From: Blautia sp.
GTDB taxonomy: Bacteria; Bacillota; Clostridia; Lachnospirales; Lachnospiraceae
DNA length: 64,000 nt
Reading direction: 5' to 3'
NCBI GenBank assembly: GCA_023667395.1
Contig: JAMPAC010000001.1
Location: forward strand, 322,758 to 386,757
A model generated the notes under the pieces. It did not search any database and was not told where the DNA came from. It saw only the letters and a program-made list of their open reading frames with translations. Shown here one piece after another: positions 9,372 to 17,433 of this stretch. The first letter of the stretch is position 1, and each line of letters begins with the position of its first letter. The position numbers and the translations under genes were made by a program.

Positions 9372-10457
9372 ATGTTTGATGCACTGAAGAAAAAGAGTCT
9401 GAAAAGTTCGCTTTTCCTGACTATCATACTCGCCCTGATCGGCGGCGGACTGATGATCGGGTTTGCCACGGGCACATGGTATGTGCTGACGGGCTATGTG
9501 TCCTTTGTGGATCTGGAGCCGGATGAGATTTCCAATCAATGGGTGGCTCTGGAATTAAAGGAAAACTGGGGTTCCTTTGCCGAGACCACGGAGAAGCGTC
9601 AGGGAAGCCTGCCCAAGACCATAAACGTCTACTATGTCATCCTGACCGGAGACGATTATGCCACTGATTATCGCTACATGGCGGTCAGTGTTCCGGCGTC
9701 TTATGAAAAGAAGATGGAATCGATGGCACAGTACGGCGCCTATGACGATCCCCTTTTCCTCTCCGGCCGTATCAGGTCAATGGGGGATGATATCTACAGA
9801 TATTTCAAGGAATACCTGATGGACGGCGGCTTTACAGAGGAAGATCTGGAGCAGTACTCGCTTCCTTACTATATTCAGGTATATGCCAACGAACCTATGG
9901 AAAACGCATGTACTGTGGGAGCGTTCCTGGTGGGCCTGGCGTTGGTCATTATTGCCGTGGTACGCCTGCTCAAGGCCGTGAACGGCAGTTACCTGAAGAA
10001 GCTGAAGGAAGATATTGCTTCCATCAACGTTAGCGAAGCTTCCGCAGAATCCGACTGGAACTCCGCCCGCGAGATCTGTAAGGACGTGAAAGTAGGACGT
10101 CTTTTTACATATTATCTGGAGGGAAGCAAGCCCCGGGCAATCCCCAACACGAAGATCCTGTGGGCTTATCAGAATACTACCACCCACCGCACCAACGGCA
10201 TTAAGACTGGAACCACCTACAGCGTCATGATCTGGGTGGACGGCCGGAAGAACGCCGCCAATATCGGTATGCCCAACGAGGCCACCGCACAGGAAATGCT
10301 GAAGCGTTTTGCCGCACAGTTCCCCTGGGTGGTCATGGGTTACTCGGATGAATTGCGGAAGATGTATAAGAATAACCTGGGACAGTTCATGCAGCTGCGG
10401 TATAATACCGTGGATCACAATGCGGTAATGTATGGGTTTGAGAATATTCCGTCTTAG
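9372..10457 (+). CDS. membrane protein of unknown function (two membrane segments)
   Basis: 361 residues, not assigned to a function. Two hydrophobic segments are clear: about residues 16-42 (FLTIILALIGGGLMIGFATGTWYVLTG, in part) and 178-198 (TVGAFLVGLALVIIAVVRLL). The part between them (about 135 residues) is probably outside the membrane; the C-terminal half (about 200-361) is cytoplasmic and contains a compact region around DVKVGRLFTYYLEGSKPRAIP and IWVDGRKNAANIGMPNE that resembles the PH-like parts of DUF-type membrane proteins common in Clostridia. ATG follows AGGAGGGTAAAAGT. It stands alone between a promoter and a terminator. Confidence 0.8.
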   Translation: MFDALKKKSLKSSLFLTIILALIGGGLMIGFATGTWYVLTGYVSFVDLEPDEISNQWVALELKENWGSFAETTEKRQGSLPKTINVYYVILTGDDYATDYRYMAVSVPASYEKKMESMAQYGAYDDPLFLSGRIRSMGDDIYRYFKEYLMDGGFTEEDLEQYSLPYYIQVYANEPMENACTVGAFLVGLALVIIAVVRLLKAVNGSYLKKLKEDIASINVSEASAESDWNSAREICKDVKVGRLFTYYLEGSKPRAIPNTKILWAYQNTTTHRTNGIKTGTTYSVMIWVDGRKNAANIGMPNEATAQEMLKRFAAQFPWVVMGYSDELRKMYKNNLGQFMQLRYNTVDHNAVMYGFENIPS

Positions 10458-10492
10458 AAAAGCGTGAATATGCATCCAACAAAGGTACTGAA

Positions 10493-10530
10493 AAGCCACA
10501 GCAGATGATATCACTGCTGTGGCTTGTTTA
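10493..10530 (+). terminator. terminator hairpin, probably bidirectional
   Basis: Perfect 12-bp stem AAGCCACAGCAG/CTGCTGTGGCTT with a 9-base loop, followed by a T-rich stretch. It sits between two convergent genes and could end both. Confidence 0.8.
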
Positions 10531-10552
10531 TTGCCTTATATCAGATCAGGGA

Positions 10553-12706
10553 TCACAGTTCCATAAACGTGGTGTCGTAAGCCGCTATCGTCACCGTCCT
10601 GTCCCCTTTGTCCGTGGGAATGGTGGTGGTCTGCTCCGTGTCGCTGTTGTTGATGACTACCAGCTTCCCGCTCTCAGGATAATACGCGCACTCCGTATAA
10701 AGGTTGTCGGTCATGTAAAGGCCGCTCGTGCCCTCGCCGCCTGCATAACGGATCAGCTGGTACAGCATACGGGTGTTCTCCAGATCCTGATGGAAAGAAG
10801 CCAGGTAGATTCCCTTTCCTTTTCCGAAACTGTTTACCGTCACCAGAGGTCTGTCCCCGTCAGCCAGCAGCACTTTTGCCTTGCCGTCAGTGAGGTATAG
10901 ATGCTCTTTCGGCTCCACAGTGGCTCCCTCGGGCAGGATTTCCTCCGTATCGTTCGCCTCAAAACTCCATTTTCCGTGGCAGACCCTTGCCCCCGTATCC
11001 TCGTCGATTCCCAGCACATGAGCCATGCGGAAAGTATAATCGTAGCCCTCCACCGCGGAAGGTTCGTTGACGCCGATAAAGGTTCCTCCCTCATATACCC
11101 ATTTGGTCAGGGCAGTCACCACCTCATCGTCTTTCCAGTTCTCGCCGCCGCTCCACGCGCTTCCTGCGTATCCGGCATTGATCACCACATCCACGTCCGC
11201 CAGCGCGCCCTTTTTCACATCCTCAAAGGAAATAAATTTCACATCCACCGGCAGACCGGACAAAGCCTCGTTGATATGAATCAGGTCGTGCATATAGGTC
11301 TCATGGAAATGCCCCGACAGCGTCCAGGAACGGAGCGCTCCCCAGCTGTGCAGCACGGCCACCCTGGTCTTGATGGTATAGGGCCTGCCTGCGTCGTGGA
11401 AACTGCGGATCAGCCGGAACTCATCGGACACTTTCTCAATATAATCGCAGAAATCAGGGAAATCCTCCACCAGGTGCAGGTATCCGCCCAGACCAATCCT
11501 GTCGATCTTCGCCCGAAGCAGGGCACGCCTTACGCTGTTCCAGTATTTCTTGGCATCCAGCGTGGGATCGCCGCCCTCCGCAAAGGTAGGCGCTCCTCCT
11601 AGTCCCACAGGGAACAGGTAGGGATGAAGACGCAGTTCATGGGTGGGCACGTCCACACCGGCACAAAGCCTTGCCTCATAACCGGAAAACACACATTTGA
11701 TCAGGCCGTCAAAGCCGAATTCCTGAAACCTGCCATTGTAAGGCTCCACGCCTACCCAGCTGTCGTCGTAGAATACATAGGCTTTTTTGCCGTACTCATG
11801 CACCATATCGATCAGCTTTCTGCCAAAGGAGATCACGAAATCGTTGACAAATGCCATCCAGTCCGCCTTTTTCTGATTACCGGGCATATGGGTGACGTGA
11901 AGCTGCCCTTTGTTGATGAAATCCTCCGCCGTCATGGCGTAACCGTATTTCTTTTCAAATTCATCCAGGGCGATATCACTGACGGTATAATCGTAGGAAC
12001 CCCAGTCGGAAAACAACTGGCGGTTTCTCTCATCGCTTCCCCAGATCCACACAAAATTGTAGAACATGGAAGTAAAGCGCACTACCGTTGTGTCAGGGTG
12101 GGTCTCGCACCAGTTCTTCATCCATCCCAGCATGTATTCCTGGGTTTCGGGATATCTGGGATCGATCTGCATCAGGTGTTCCTTGTCCCAATTGTTGGTG
12201 GTGTGGTTGTACATGGAAATCTCTTCCCAGATACGGTACGCCAGGAAGCTGACCGTATATTTGTGGAAAGGCGTGATGCCGCTTATGGTAACGCTTCCTG
12301 ATTCTTTCGCGTAACTCCATTTGGAAGCGTCCACTTTCATGTTGGAAGTGCGGTCATACACTTCCCAGTATTTCATGGCTCTTTCGCTGTCATTAATGGT
12401 AAACTGCTCCGCAAAGAAGCTGTCCATCAGTCCGATGGTCACGCTCTCACCCTCTGCCACCGCTGCAGGCGTGCAGAGAAAGGCCTGCTGCAATTTATCA
12501 GTATTTTTCTTTGCCCATTCATTATGGTCACGGATAATGCAGATGGTAGAGTAAATACCATATCCCGCATGCACAATCTCATCGGAGAGCACAGTTCCGT
12601 CGCTGTCCCTGATCACATCCGCGCCCCATTTTTCTGCCATCTTTAACGTGAGATCCTCATATCCGGACTCCCCGGGCAGTGTAAAACCACCTTTTGTCTG
12701 AGACAT
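10553..12706 (-). CDS. GH112 1,3-beta-galactosyl-N-acetylhexosamine phosphorylase
   Basis: Phosphorolyses galacto-N-biose or lacto-N-biose to galactose 1-phosphate and N-acetylhexosamine in the cytoplasm. The 717-residue length and the whole layout match GH112: an N-terminal (beta/alpha)8 domain (GGFTLPGESGYEDLTLKMAEKWGADVIRDSDG in pieces, YSTICIIRDHNEWA, VVRFTSMFYNFVWIWG), a central glutaminase-like domain (about residues 440-600, VDVVINAGYAGSAWSG) and a small beta C-terminal domain (YYPESGKLVVINNSD). No signal peptide, as expected for a cytosolic enzyme. The start codon is 8 bases after the GGAGG supplied by the repeat element at 12716-12956. It is the last gene of an operon with an SGNH esterase and GH105. 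Confidence 0.93.
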   Translation of the reverse strand: MSQTKGGFTLPGESGYEDLTLKMAEKWGADVIRDSDGTVLSDEIVHAGYGIYSTICIIRDHNEWAKKNTDKLQQAFLCTPAAVAEGESVTIGLMDSFFAEQFTINDSERAMKYWEVYDRTSNMKVDASKWSYAKESGSVTISGITPFHKYTVSFLAYRIWEEISMYNHTTNNWDKEHLMQIDPRYPETQEYMLGWMKNWCETHPDTTVVRFTSMFYNFVWIWGSDERNRQLFSDWGSYDYTVSDIALDEFEKKYGYAMTAEDFINKGQLHVTHMPGNQKKADWMAFVNDFVISFGRKLIDMVHEYGKKAYVFYDDSWVGVEPYNGRFQEFGFDGLIKCVFSGYEARLCAGVDVPTHELRLHPYLFPVGLGGAPTFAEGGDPTLDAKKYWNSVRRALLRAKIDRIGLGGYLHLVEDFPDFCDYIEKVSDEFRLIRSFHDAGRPYTIKTRVAVLHSWGALRSWTLSGHFHETYMHDLIHINEALSGLPVDVKFISFEDVKKGALADVDVVINAGYAGSAWSGGENWKDDEVVTALTKWVYEGGTFIGVNEPSAVEGYDYTFRMAHVLGIDEDTGARVCHGKWSFEANDTEEILPEGATVEPKEHLYLTDGKAKVLLADGDRPLVTVNSFGKGKGIYLASFHQDLENTRMLYQLIRYAGGEGTSGLYMTDNLYTECAYYPESGKLVVINNSDTEQTTTIPTDKGDRTVTIAAYDTTFMEL

Positions 12707-12715
12707 TATTCAATC

Positions 12716-12834
12716 CTCCATTCCAGTTCCGTCTCTGCACTTCAGCGCCCAGACACGGGGAAAGAATATTCATCTGCATAAACCGCAGCTGAATATTTTT
12801 TCCGGGCGCTTTCGTTCCGAGACTGTTCAGTTCT
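12716..12834 (-). repeat. structured intercistronic element, copy 1 (GH112-proximal)
   Basis: 119 bp, identical to the neighbouring copy at 12838-12956 (period 122). Read on the minus strand it folds as nested stems: GTCTC/GAGAC, AGCGCCC/GGGCGCT, then GGAAAAAATATTCA with TGAATATTCTTTCC, and a tip CTGC/GCAG. It ends in GACGGAACTGGAATGGAG, whose GGAG is the ribosome site of the GH112 gene. A diverged third copy is at 55808-55936. See findings. Confidence 0.9.
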
Positions 12835-12837
12835 CTT

Positions 12838-12956
12838 CTCCATTCCAGTTCCGTCTCTGCACTTCAGCGCCCAGACACGGGGAAAGAATATTCATCTGCA
12901 TAAACCGCAGCTGAATATTTTTTCCGGGCGCTTTCGTTCCGAGACTGTTCAGTTCT
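12838..12956 (-). repeat. structured intercistronic element, copy 2 (esterase-proximal)
   Basis: Exact duplicate of 12716-12834. On the minus strand it begins three bases after the stop codon of the SGNH esterase gene. Together the two copies fill the entire gap between the esterase and GH112 genes. Confidence 0.9.
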
Positions 12957-12958
12957 TT

Positions 12959-14755
12959 TTATATCTTCATTTTCCGGCAATACTCAACGGCCTCGCCGCG
13001 GGTGATCACTTGATTCAGGTCGACGCTTCCGTCCGGGGGAATCAGGCCAATAGCGCAGGCCGCCCTGACAAAGGGTCTTGCAAACTCCCGGCATTTGTCA
13101 TCATAAACGCATTCTTTCTCTTCCGGCAGCGTCTTGCGGCTCTTGTAGCCGTTCATGGCAAACACCAAAAACTCCTCCAGCGTGACCTCCCGTTCCGGAT
13201 AAAAGCGCTGCTCTTCCACCAGGTTCTCATCTATGATACCGTTCTGGTAAGCGCATTCCACCGTTCCCGCGTACCATTCATGCCCCACCACATCCGTAAA
13301 CATATCGTTGTACACATTTGTAGGGAAAAATCTCGCCGTCTTGATGATCATATCCAGCACGGAAGCCCTGTCCGCATTTCCTGACAGGTTCTCCACCTCC
13401 GACAGCAGTGCGCCTCCCTCATCCGGATTCGCCACATTTTCATAGATCGCAGGCTTTACAGGCGGCACAATCTCCACCGCAGGCTCCCAGGAACCAAAAC
13501 CCGCCGTCACACACTCCGCCAGGAAAGCATATTTCGCTTCCTGATGTCCGGCACAGGCGCGGGTAATCTCGCCCGCCACCAGGCCTGCCATATAATAAGC
13601 CCCGTAATCATTGCTGTGCGTGTAGTCATTGGGGAAATAGTAGGGCTTGGAAGCCTCCAGTCCGTGTTTCACCACAAAATCCATGCTGAGCCCATGCAGA
13701 TCCAGTACCGGCACTCCCATAGTCTGCCCGATTTCCTTACAAACCTCTGCGTATTCCTCCAACAGGTCATTATAGCTTCCGTCATTGCCTTTCCAGGTAT
13801 TTCTGGCAAGGGGCGTCACCAACAGGGGATAAGCCCCTTTCTCACGGCACTCCGTGATATACCTGGTCAGGTTGGCATGATAACCGCCCCTGGCTTTCAA
13901 CGCGTCCAGCTTCTGATCGTTATGTGCAAACTGGAAAAAAACAAAATCGCCGGGTCTGACGCACTCCTCCACAATGGCATAATGCCCCTCCCCCCGGAAA
14001 CTCTCCGTGGTCAATCCCGAGTGGGCATGGTTGGAAACCGCGACCCTGTCATTGCAATAAGCCGATATCATCTGCCCCCAGCCGGAATAGCTTGTTCCCG
14101 GCGCATAGGGATAATCGGCGCTCTGGTCCGTCACTGTGGAATCCCCGGCTATGTAAACGGTGGGGCACTCCGCCTCCTCCACTTCCATGGCGCTGATGCG
14201 CGGCTTGTCCGCCACCACGGTGATATCCAAGGTCTTATCCGCAAACCGCTCCGTATGTCCCCTGGGTACGATATCGCACACATTTACCATCATGGTATGG
14301 GTGAACGTGCCCGCAGGAATATCCCCCCGATACCCCAGCCGTCTGCGCCCGGTGTAGATCAGCGCATCTTTCATGGGCTCGTCGGCGCATATGGTAACGG
14401 TCACTTTATAATTGCCCTGACAGGGCACATCGGCCTTAAAGGAAAGAGGAATCCGCCTGTGCTCTCCCAATTCCTGTTCCCCGGTCTTTTCCGTTAATTC
14501 GGCAATCGCGGCATCAGAATCCAGGAAGACGCCATCGGCGTCCTCCTGCAGTTTCGTCAGATTCTCGTCCTGATACCAATATACTGCGTCAAATGCGGAA
14601 TTTAACTCCGCTATCCGCAGCTGTTCCTGCTCTCGCCTATTCTGTTCCGTTACAAATCCATAGCCTTTGTCTGGCTGATAAAGGTCTCCCGCTGTGACAC
14701 GGGTACTGTCTGCGGAATCCTCCGCCGCGCCAAACAGAAATCTGTTATGAAACAT
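12959..14755 (-). CDS. SGNH/GDSL esterase (rhamnogalacturonan-acetylesterase type) with SLH-like tail
   Basis: Probably removes acetyl groups from a carbohydrate. The 598-residue protein has an N-terminal beta-rich region (about 1-205, ending VADKPRISAMEVEEAECP), then the SGNH domain: block I YIAGDSTVTDQ (catalytic Ser), a Gly block (HSGLTTESFRG), block III FFQFAHNDQK (catalytic Asn region) and block V NDYTHSNDYGAYY (Asp and His). The last 115 residues contain MFTDVVGHEWYAGTVECAYQ and FYPEREVTLEEF, which resemble S-layer homology repeats. No signal peptide is visible, which is odd for a protein with an SLH-like tail. The ATG directly follows the TAA of the GH105 gene. Confidence 0.85.
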   Translation of the reverse strand: MFHNRFLFGAAEDSADSTRVTAGDLYQPDKGYGFVTEQNRREQEQLRIAELNSAFDAVYWYQDENLTKLQEDADGVFLDSDAAIAELTEKTGEQELGEHRRIPLSFKADVPCQGNYKVTVTICADEPMKDALIYTGRRRLGYRGDIPAGTFTHTMMVNVCDIVPRGHTERFADKTLDITVVADKPRISAMEVEEAECPTVYIAGDSTVTDQSADYPYAPGTSYSGWGQMISAYCNDRVAVSNHAHSGLTTESFRGEGHYAIVEECVRPGDFVFFQFAHNDQKLDALKARGGYHANLTRYITECREKGAYPLLVTPLARNTWKGNDGSYNDLLEEYAEVCKEIGQTMGVPVLDLHGLSMDFVVKHGLEASKPYYFPNDYTHSNDYGAYYMAGLVAGEITRACAGHQEAKYAFLAECVTAGFGSWEPAVEIVPPVKPAIYENVANPDEGGALLSEVENLSGNADRASVLDMIIKTARFFPTNVYNDMFTDVVGHEWYAGTVECAYQNGIIDENLVEEQRFYPEREVTLEEFLVFAMNGYKSRKTLPEEKECVYDDKCREFARPFVRAACAIGLIPPDGSVDLNQVITRGEAVEYCRKMKI

Positions 14756-15808
14756 TTACAGCGCACCATCCTTTTCAATCTCATCCGATACCAGCAGCGT
14801 TGCGAAGAATGCCAGCGCAAGACCCTGTCCCCAGCCCTGGATATAAGCTTTGGGAATACCTCTGTAGCCTTCCTTGTCCCTCATCACCGCCGTACCGCCG
14901 GATACGTTCATAACCTTGCCGTCCTCGCTGACATTGGCAAGCAGTCCCTTGATGGACTTATTGATATATTTGGAATGAAGCGGATTTCCCCTGGTCAGCA
15001 TAGCCGCTGCGATACCTGCGGATGCGGAAATCTCCTCGTAGGATTCGGGATCGTCCAGTACGGTCCTCCACAGACCGTTTTCCGTCTGCACAGTCTTCAA
15101 TGCCGCCAGCTGCTCATTCAGGGAACCCGCAATGTCAATATACTTGGGATACAGATAGCACTCCGGCAGAATGCCGCCTACCTGCGCCATGGTGAAAGCC
15201 GCCCATGCGTTTGCCCTGCCCCAGTAAATGCCGGACATATGATCTCCCGCAATATTGTCATAACCATGATAATAGTAGCCACTGCTGGGATTCTGCAGAT
15301 ACTTGATATGCCAGTAATACTGATTCAGCGCGTCATCGATCATGGCCTCGTCCTTATTCATCACGCCCACTCTCAACAGCAGGAATGCCGCCATGAACAG
15401 CGTGTCGCACCATGCCTGCTCCGGAAAGTCATTGTTGGCGGATACAGTGTGCTGCAGCACGTTATCCCCAAAGCGGAGCGCGTCCTTGGATATGTACTCG
15501 ATCTTGCTCATCAGGATATCATAGTACTTCTTGTCGTTGGTGGCGTTGTACAGGGTGATCAGGCAGTGACCCATCGCACAGGCATTGACCGTCCACACCT
15601 TAGGAAGCCCCAGATCGATCAGTTCATCAACCCTGTCCTTTAAAAGATTCAGGTACTCCTCCTTGCCGGTCTTCTCGTATGCCTCGCCGATTCCATAGTA
15701 AGCCACGCCGCAGGGCCAGTCCCATGTGAGATCCATGTTCATGGTCTTCTTCACAATCTTGTCGATTACCTCTTCGATCTCCTTTTTGTCATACTCCAGC
15801 TGTAACAT
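14756..15808 (-). CDS. GH105 unsaturated uronyl hydrolase (YesR/YteR-like)
   Basis: Hydrolyses unsaturated rhamnogalacturonyl or glucuronyl disaccharides left by polysaccharide lyases. The 350-residue (alpha/alpha)6-barrel protein shows the family features DLTWDWPCGVAYYGIGEAYEK (in pieces), VNACAMGHCLI, FPEQAWCDTLFMAAFLL with the catalytic-type Asp, YWGRANAWAAFTMAQ and GLWRTVLDD. Cytosolic, no signal peptide. ATG 15808 is six bases after CGGAGG; an upstream in-frame ATG (15829) has no good ribosome site. First gene of the operon with the SGNH esterase and GH112 phosphorylase. Confidence 0.9.
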   Translation of the reverse strand: MLQLEYDKKEIEEVIDKIVKKTMNMDLTWDWPCGVAYYGIGEAYEKTGKEEYLNLLKDRVDELIDLGLPKVWTVNACAMGHCLITLYNATNDKKYYDILMSKIEYISKDALRFGDNVLQHTVSANNDFPEQAWCDTLFMAAFLLLRVGVMNKDEAMIDDALNQYYWHIKYLQNPSSGYYYHGYDNIAGDHMSGIYWGRANAWAAFTMAQVGGILPECYLYPKYIDIAGSLNEQLAALKTVQTENGLWRTVLDDPESYEEISASAGIAAAMLTRGNPLHSKYINKSIKGLLANVSEDGKVMNVSGGTAVMRDKEGYRGIPKAYIQGWGQGLALAFFATLLVSDEIEKDGAL

Positions 15809-16172
15809 AAATAACCTCCGTTCCGCCATATTGGCAATTTAATCATTTCCCGCCGTATTACTTCTTTCTGAACCTATGAATGTATTATAACATACTTCAT
15901 TTAAAAAGAATACAAAACTCTGAAAAAAACCGCCGCCAGGAAACAATTTCAATTTACGTATTGACATCCACAATTTATCGGTTATAATAATATCAAAGCA
16001 TATTTTTCTTGTTTTTGCCTGCATGGACTTTTGCAGCGCATATCATCAGGTATTATCAGTTTTTTTAATTCATGGAAATTCATGCTTTTAATCCCATTAT
16101 AAACAGAAAGCAGGAGTTTCCGGATATGCCATATAGCCATTCGATGCTCCTGCGCACACGCAAGGAGAAAAG
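15809..16172. other. intergenic region between divergent genes
   Basis: 364 bases. It holds a strong plus-strand promoter (15961-15988) and about 180 bases of leader before the Rpn-type gene. In the leader a GCAGGAG/CTCCTGC inverted repeat brackets a 21-codon frame (16126-16191) with a fair ribosome site, which could be a leader peptide, but support is weak. I found no clear minus-strand promoter for the GH105 operon. Confidence 0.5.
15961..15988 (+). promoter_or_regulatory. strong sigma-A type promoter
   Basis: Perfect TTGACA (15961-15966), 16-base spacer, perfect TATAAT (15983-15988). It points to the nuclease gene at 16173. Confidence 0.75.
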
Positions 16173-17063
16173 TTGGATATGGTATCATTAAAGTACGATT
16201 TTTGCTTCAAGCAGGTTATGCTGAACGAAGTGGTGCGGAAGCATTTCATCAGCGATGTTCTGGGGATCCCTGTGGAAAGAATCCGCTCCGCCCATCTGTC
16301 CAACACGTTTCTATGGAAGCGGTATGCCAGACAGAAGCAGGGGATTCTGGATATACGGATAGACCTGGATGACGGCACCCGGATCAACATAGAACTACAG
16401 GTTCGAATGATGATGCGCTGGGATAAACGCAGCCTGTTCTACCTGGCGAAAATGTACACAGAGTCCCTGCTGGCAGGGGAACAATACCAAAAACTGAAAA
16501 AGTGCATCAGCATCAACATTCTGGACTTCAGCCTGGAGGATACCCCGTCATATCACCGGATGTACAGGCTGCGGGATGAGAACGGCGGGGAATTCTCGGA
16601 TCTGTTTGAAGTACATGTAATAGAACTGGGAAAGGGTACGGCCGGGGATAATCCATTGGACGAGTGGATTTGGCTGTTCAATGCCAAAACAGAGGAGGAA
16701 CTGGATATGATCCGTACAAAAACGCGTAACCCTGGAATAATCGAGGCAATCAGGGAGATCAAGGCCATGGGGCTGAGAAGGACTTTATATGTGTTATATG
16801 AAGCCCACATGAAGGAAGTACGCGACAGATATGCCATGGACGAATATGTCAGACAACAAGGAATGGCCGAGGGAATAGTTGAGGGAATAGCGGCGGGAAA
16901 AGCAAATGACATCCTGCTCCTGCTGTCGCTCAAAGGAGACGTTTCCCAAGAATTGAAACACAAGATTCATACCCAGAAAGATCTGGACACCCTGAACGTC
17001 TGGCTGACTGCGGCTGCACAGGCAGAGAGTCTGGAAGATTTTATAAAGAAAGCAGAAATTTAG
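16173..17063 (+). CDS. Rpn-family recombination-promoting nuclease / PD-(D/E)XK transposase-like protein
   Basis: 296 residues. The N-terminal half is a PD-(D/E)XK nuclease fold of the Rpn type: LKYDFCFKQVM, SNTFLWKRYARQKQGILDIR (catalytic Asp) and INIELQVRM (ExQ core), followed by KRSLFYLAKMYTESLLAGEQY and the ILDFSL segment. The C-terminal half is helical with the repeated Gly/Ile-rich QGMAEGIVEGIAAGKAND stretch typical of the family. Such proteins are linked to RecA-independent DNA mobilisation or phage defence; no terminal inverted repeats were seen. Start is TTG 16173 or ATG 16179 behind AAGGAG. It ends in a terminator. Confidence 0.85.
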   Translation: MDMVSLKYDFCFKQVMLNEVVRKHFISDVLGIPVERIRSAHLSNTFLWKRYARQKQGILDIRIDLDDGTRINIELQVRMMMRWDKRSLFYLAKMYTESLLAGEQYQKLKKCISINILDFSLEDTPSYHRMYRLRDENGGEFSDLFEVHVIELGKGTAGDNPLDEWIWLFNAKTEEELDMIRTKTRNPGIIEAIREIKAMGLRRTLYVLYEAHMKEVRDRYAMDEYVRQQGMAEGIVEGIAAGKANDILLLLSLKGDVSQELKHKIHTQKDLDTLNVWLTAAAQAESLEDFIKKAEI

Positions 17064-17105
17064 GACGAATGGACTTCTGATCCATCGCATTTCTCCCAAA
17101 AGATG

Positions 17106-17143
17106 AAAGGCTGAACTTTATTGCTCAGCCTTTCGCTTTTTTG
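17106..17143 (+). terminator. terminator after the Rpn-type gene
   Basis: AAAGGCTGA/TCAGCCTTT stem (17106-17133) followed by a T run (17137-17142). Confidence 0.85.
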
Positions 17144-17235
17144 ACTCCCACTTATGGCAGGGTACTCCGCTTTTTTGGCTCCCACTTATGGCAGGGTACT
17201 CCGCTTTTTTGGCTCCCACTTATGGCAGGGTACTC
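17134..17235. repeat. 34-bp unit tandemly repeated three times
   Basis: Three adjoining 34-bp units start at 17134, 17168 and 17202; an 8-base partial fourth unit follows. Each has a T run, then CTCCCACTTATGGCAGGGTA and ACTC. Only one base differs (GACTCC versus GGCTCC in unit 1). The first unit overlaps the T-run of the terminator. Units are contiguous without spacers, so this is not a CRISPR array. Confidence 0.95.
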
Positions 17236-17380
17236 CGCTTTTTGAGTATTGCTACCCACTGATATTATTATACGTAAGACCAGATAATATGTCAATGGGC
17301 AATGCGTTTATTCCTGCGGGCAATGAGCCAACGTCCACAGGATTTTGGCGAATGCCTCAAGGGCCATAACCTCACGCAAA
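17236..17380. other. non-coding stretch between repeat and terminator
   Basis: Together with the terminator and tandem repeat this completes the 370-base gap 17064-17433. I see no gene, promoter or RNA in this part. Confidence 0.5.
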
Positions 17381-17408
17381 CAGCCCTCCGGCCTGCGCCG
17401 GAGGGCTG
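17381..17408 (-). terminator. terminator of the ABC importer operon
   Basis: Perfect 12-bp GC-rich stem CAGCCCTCCGGC/GCCGGAGGGCTG with a 4-base loop, 25 bases beyond the stop of the solute-binding-protein gene, followed by TTTG on the minus strand. Confidence 0.85.
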
Positions 17409-17433
17409 TTTAAAGCTTCTTGCTTAATTCATC

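Noticed and set aside
16126-16191. 21-codon leader peptide before the Rpn-type gene
   Set aside because: Only a moderate ribosome site and overlap with the start of the main gene; no regulatory hairpin pair supports attenuation.
17134-17235. Short regular repeats considered as a CRISPR array
   Set aside because: Units are directly adjacent without unique spacers and no cas genes are near.
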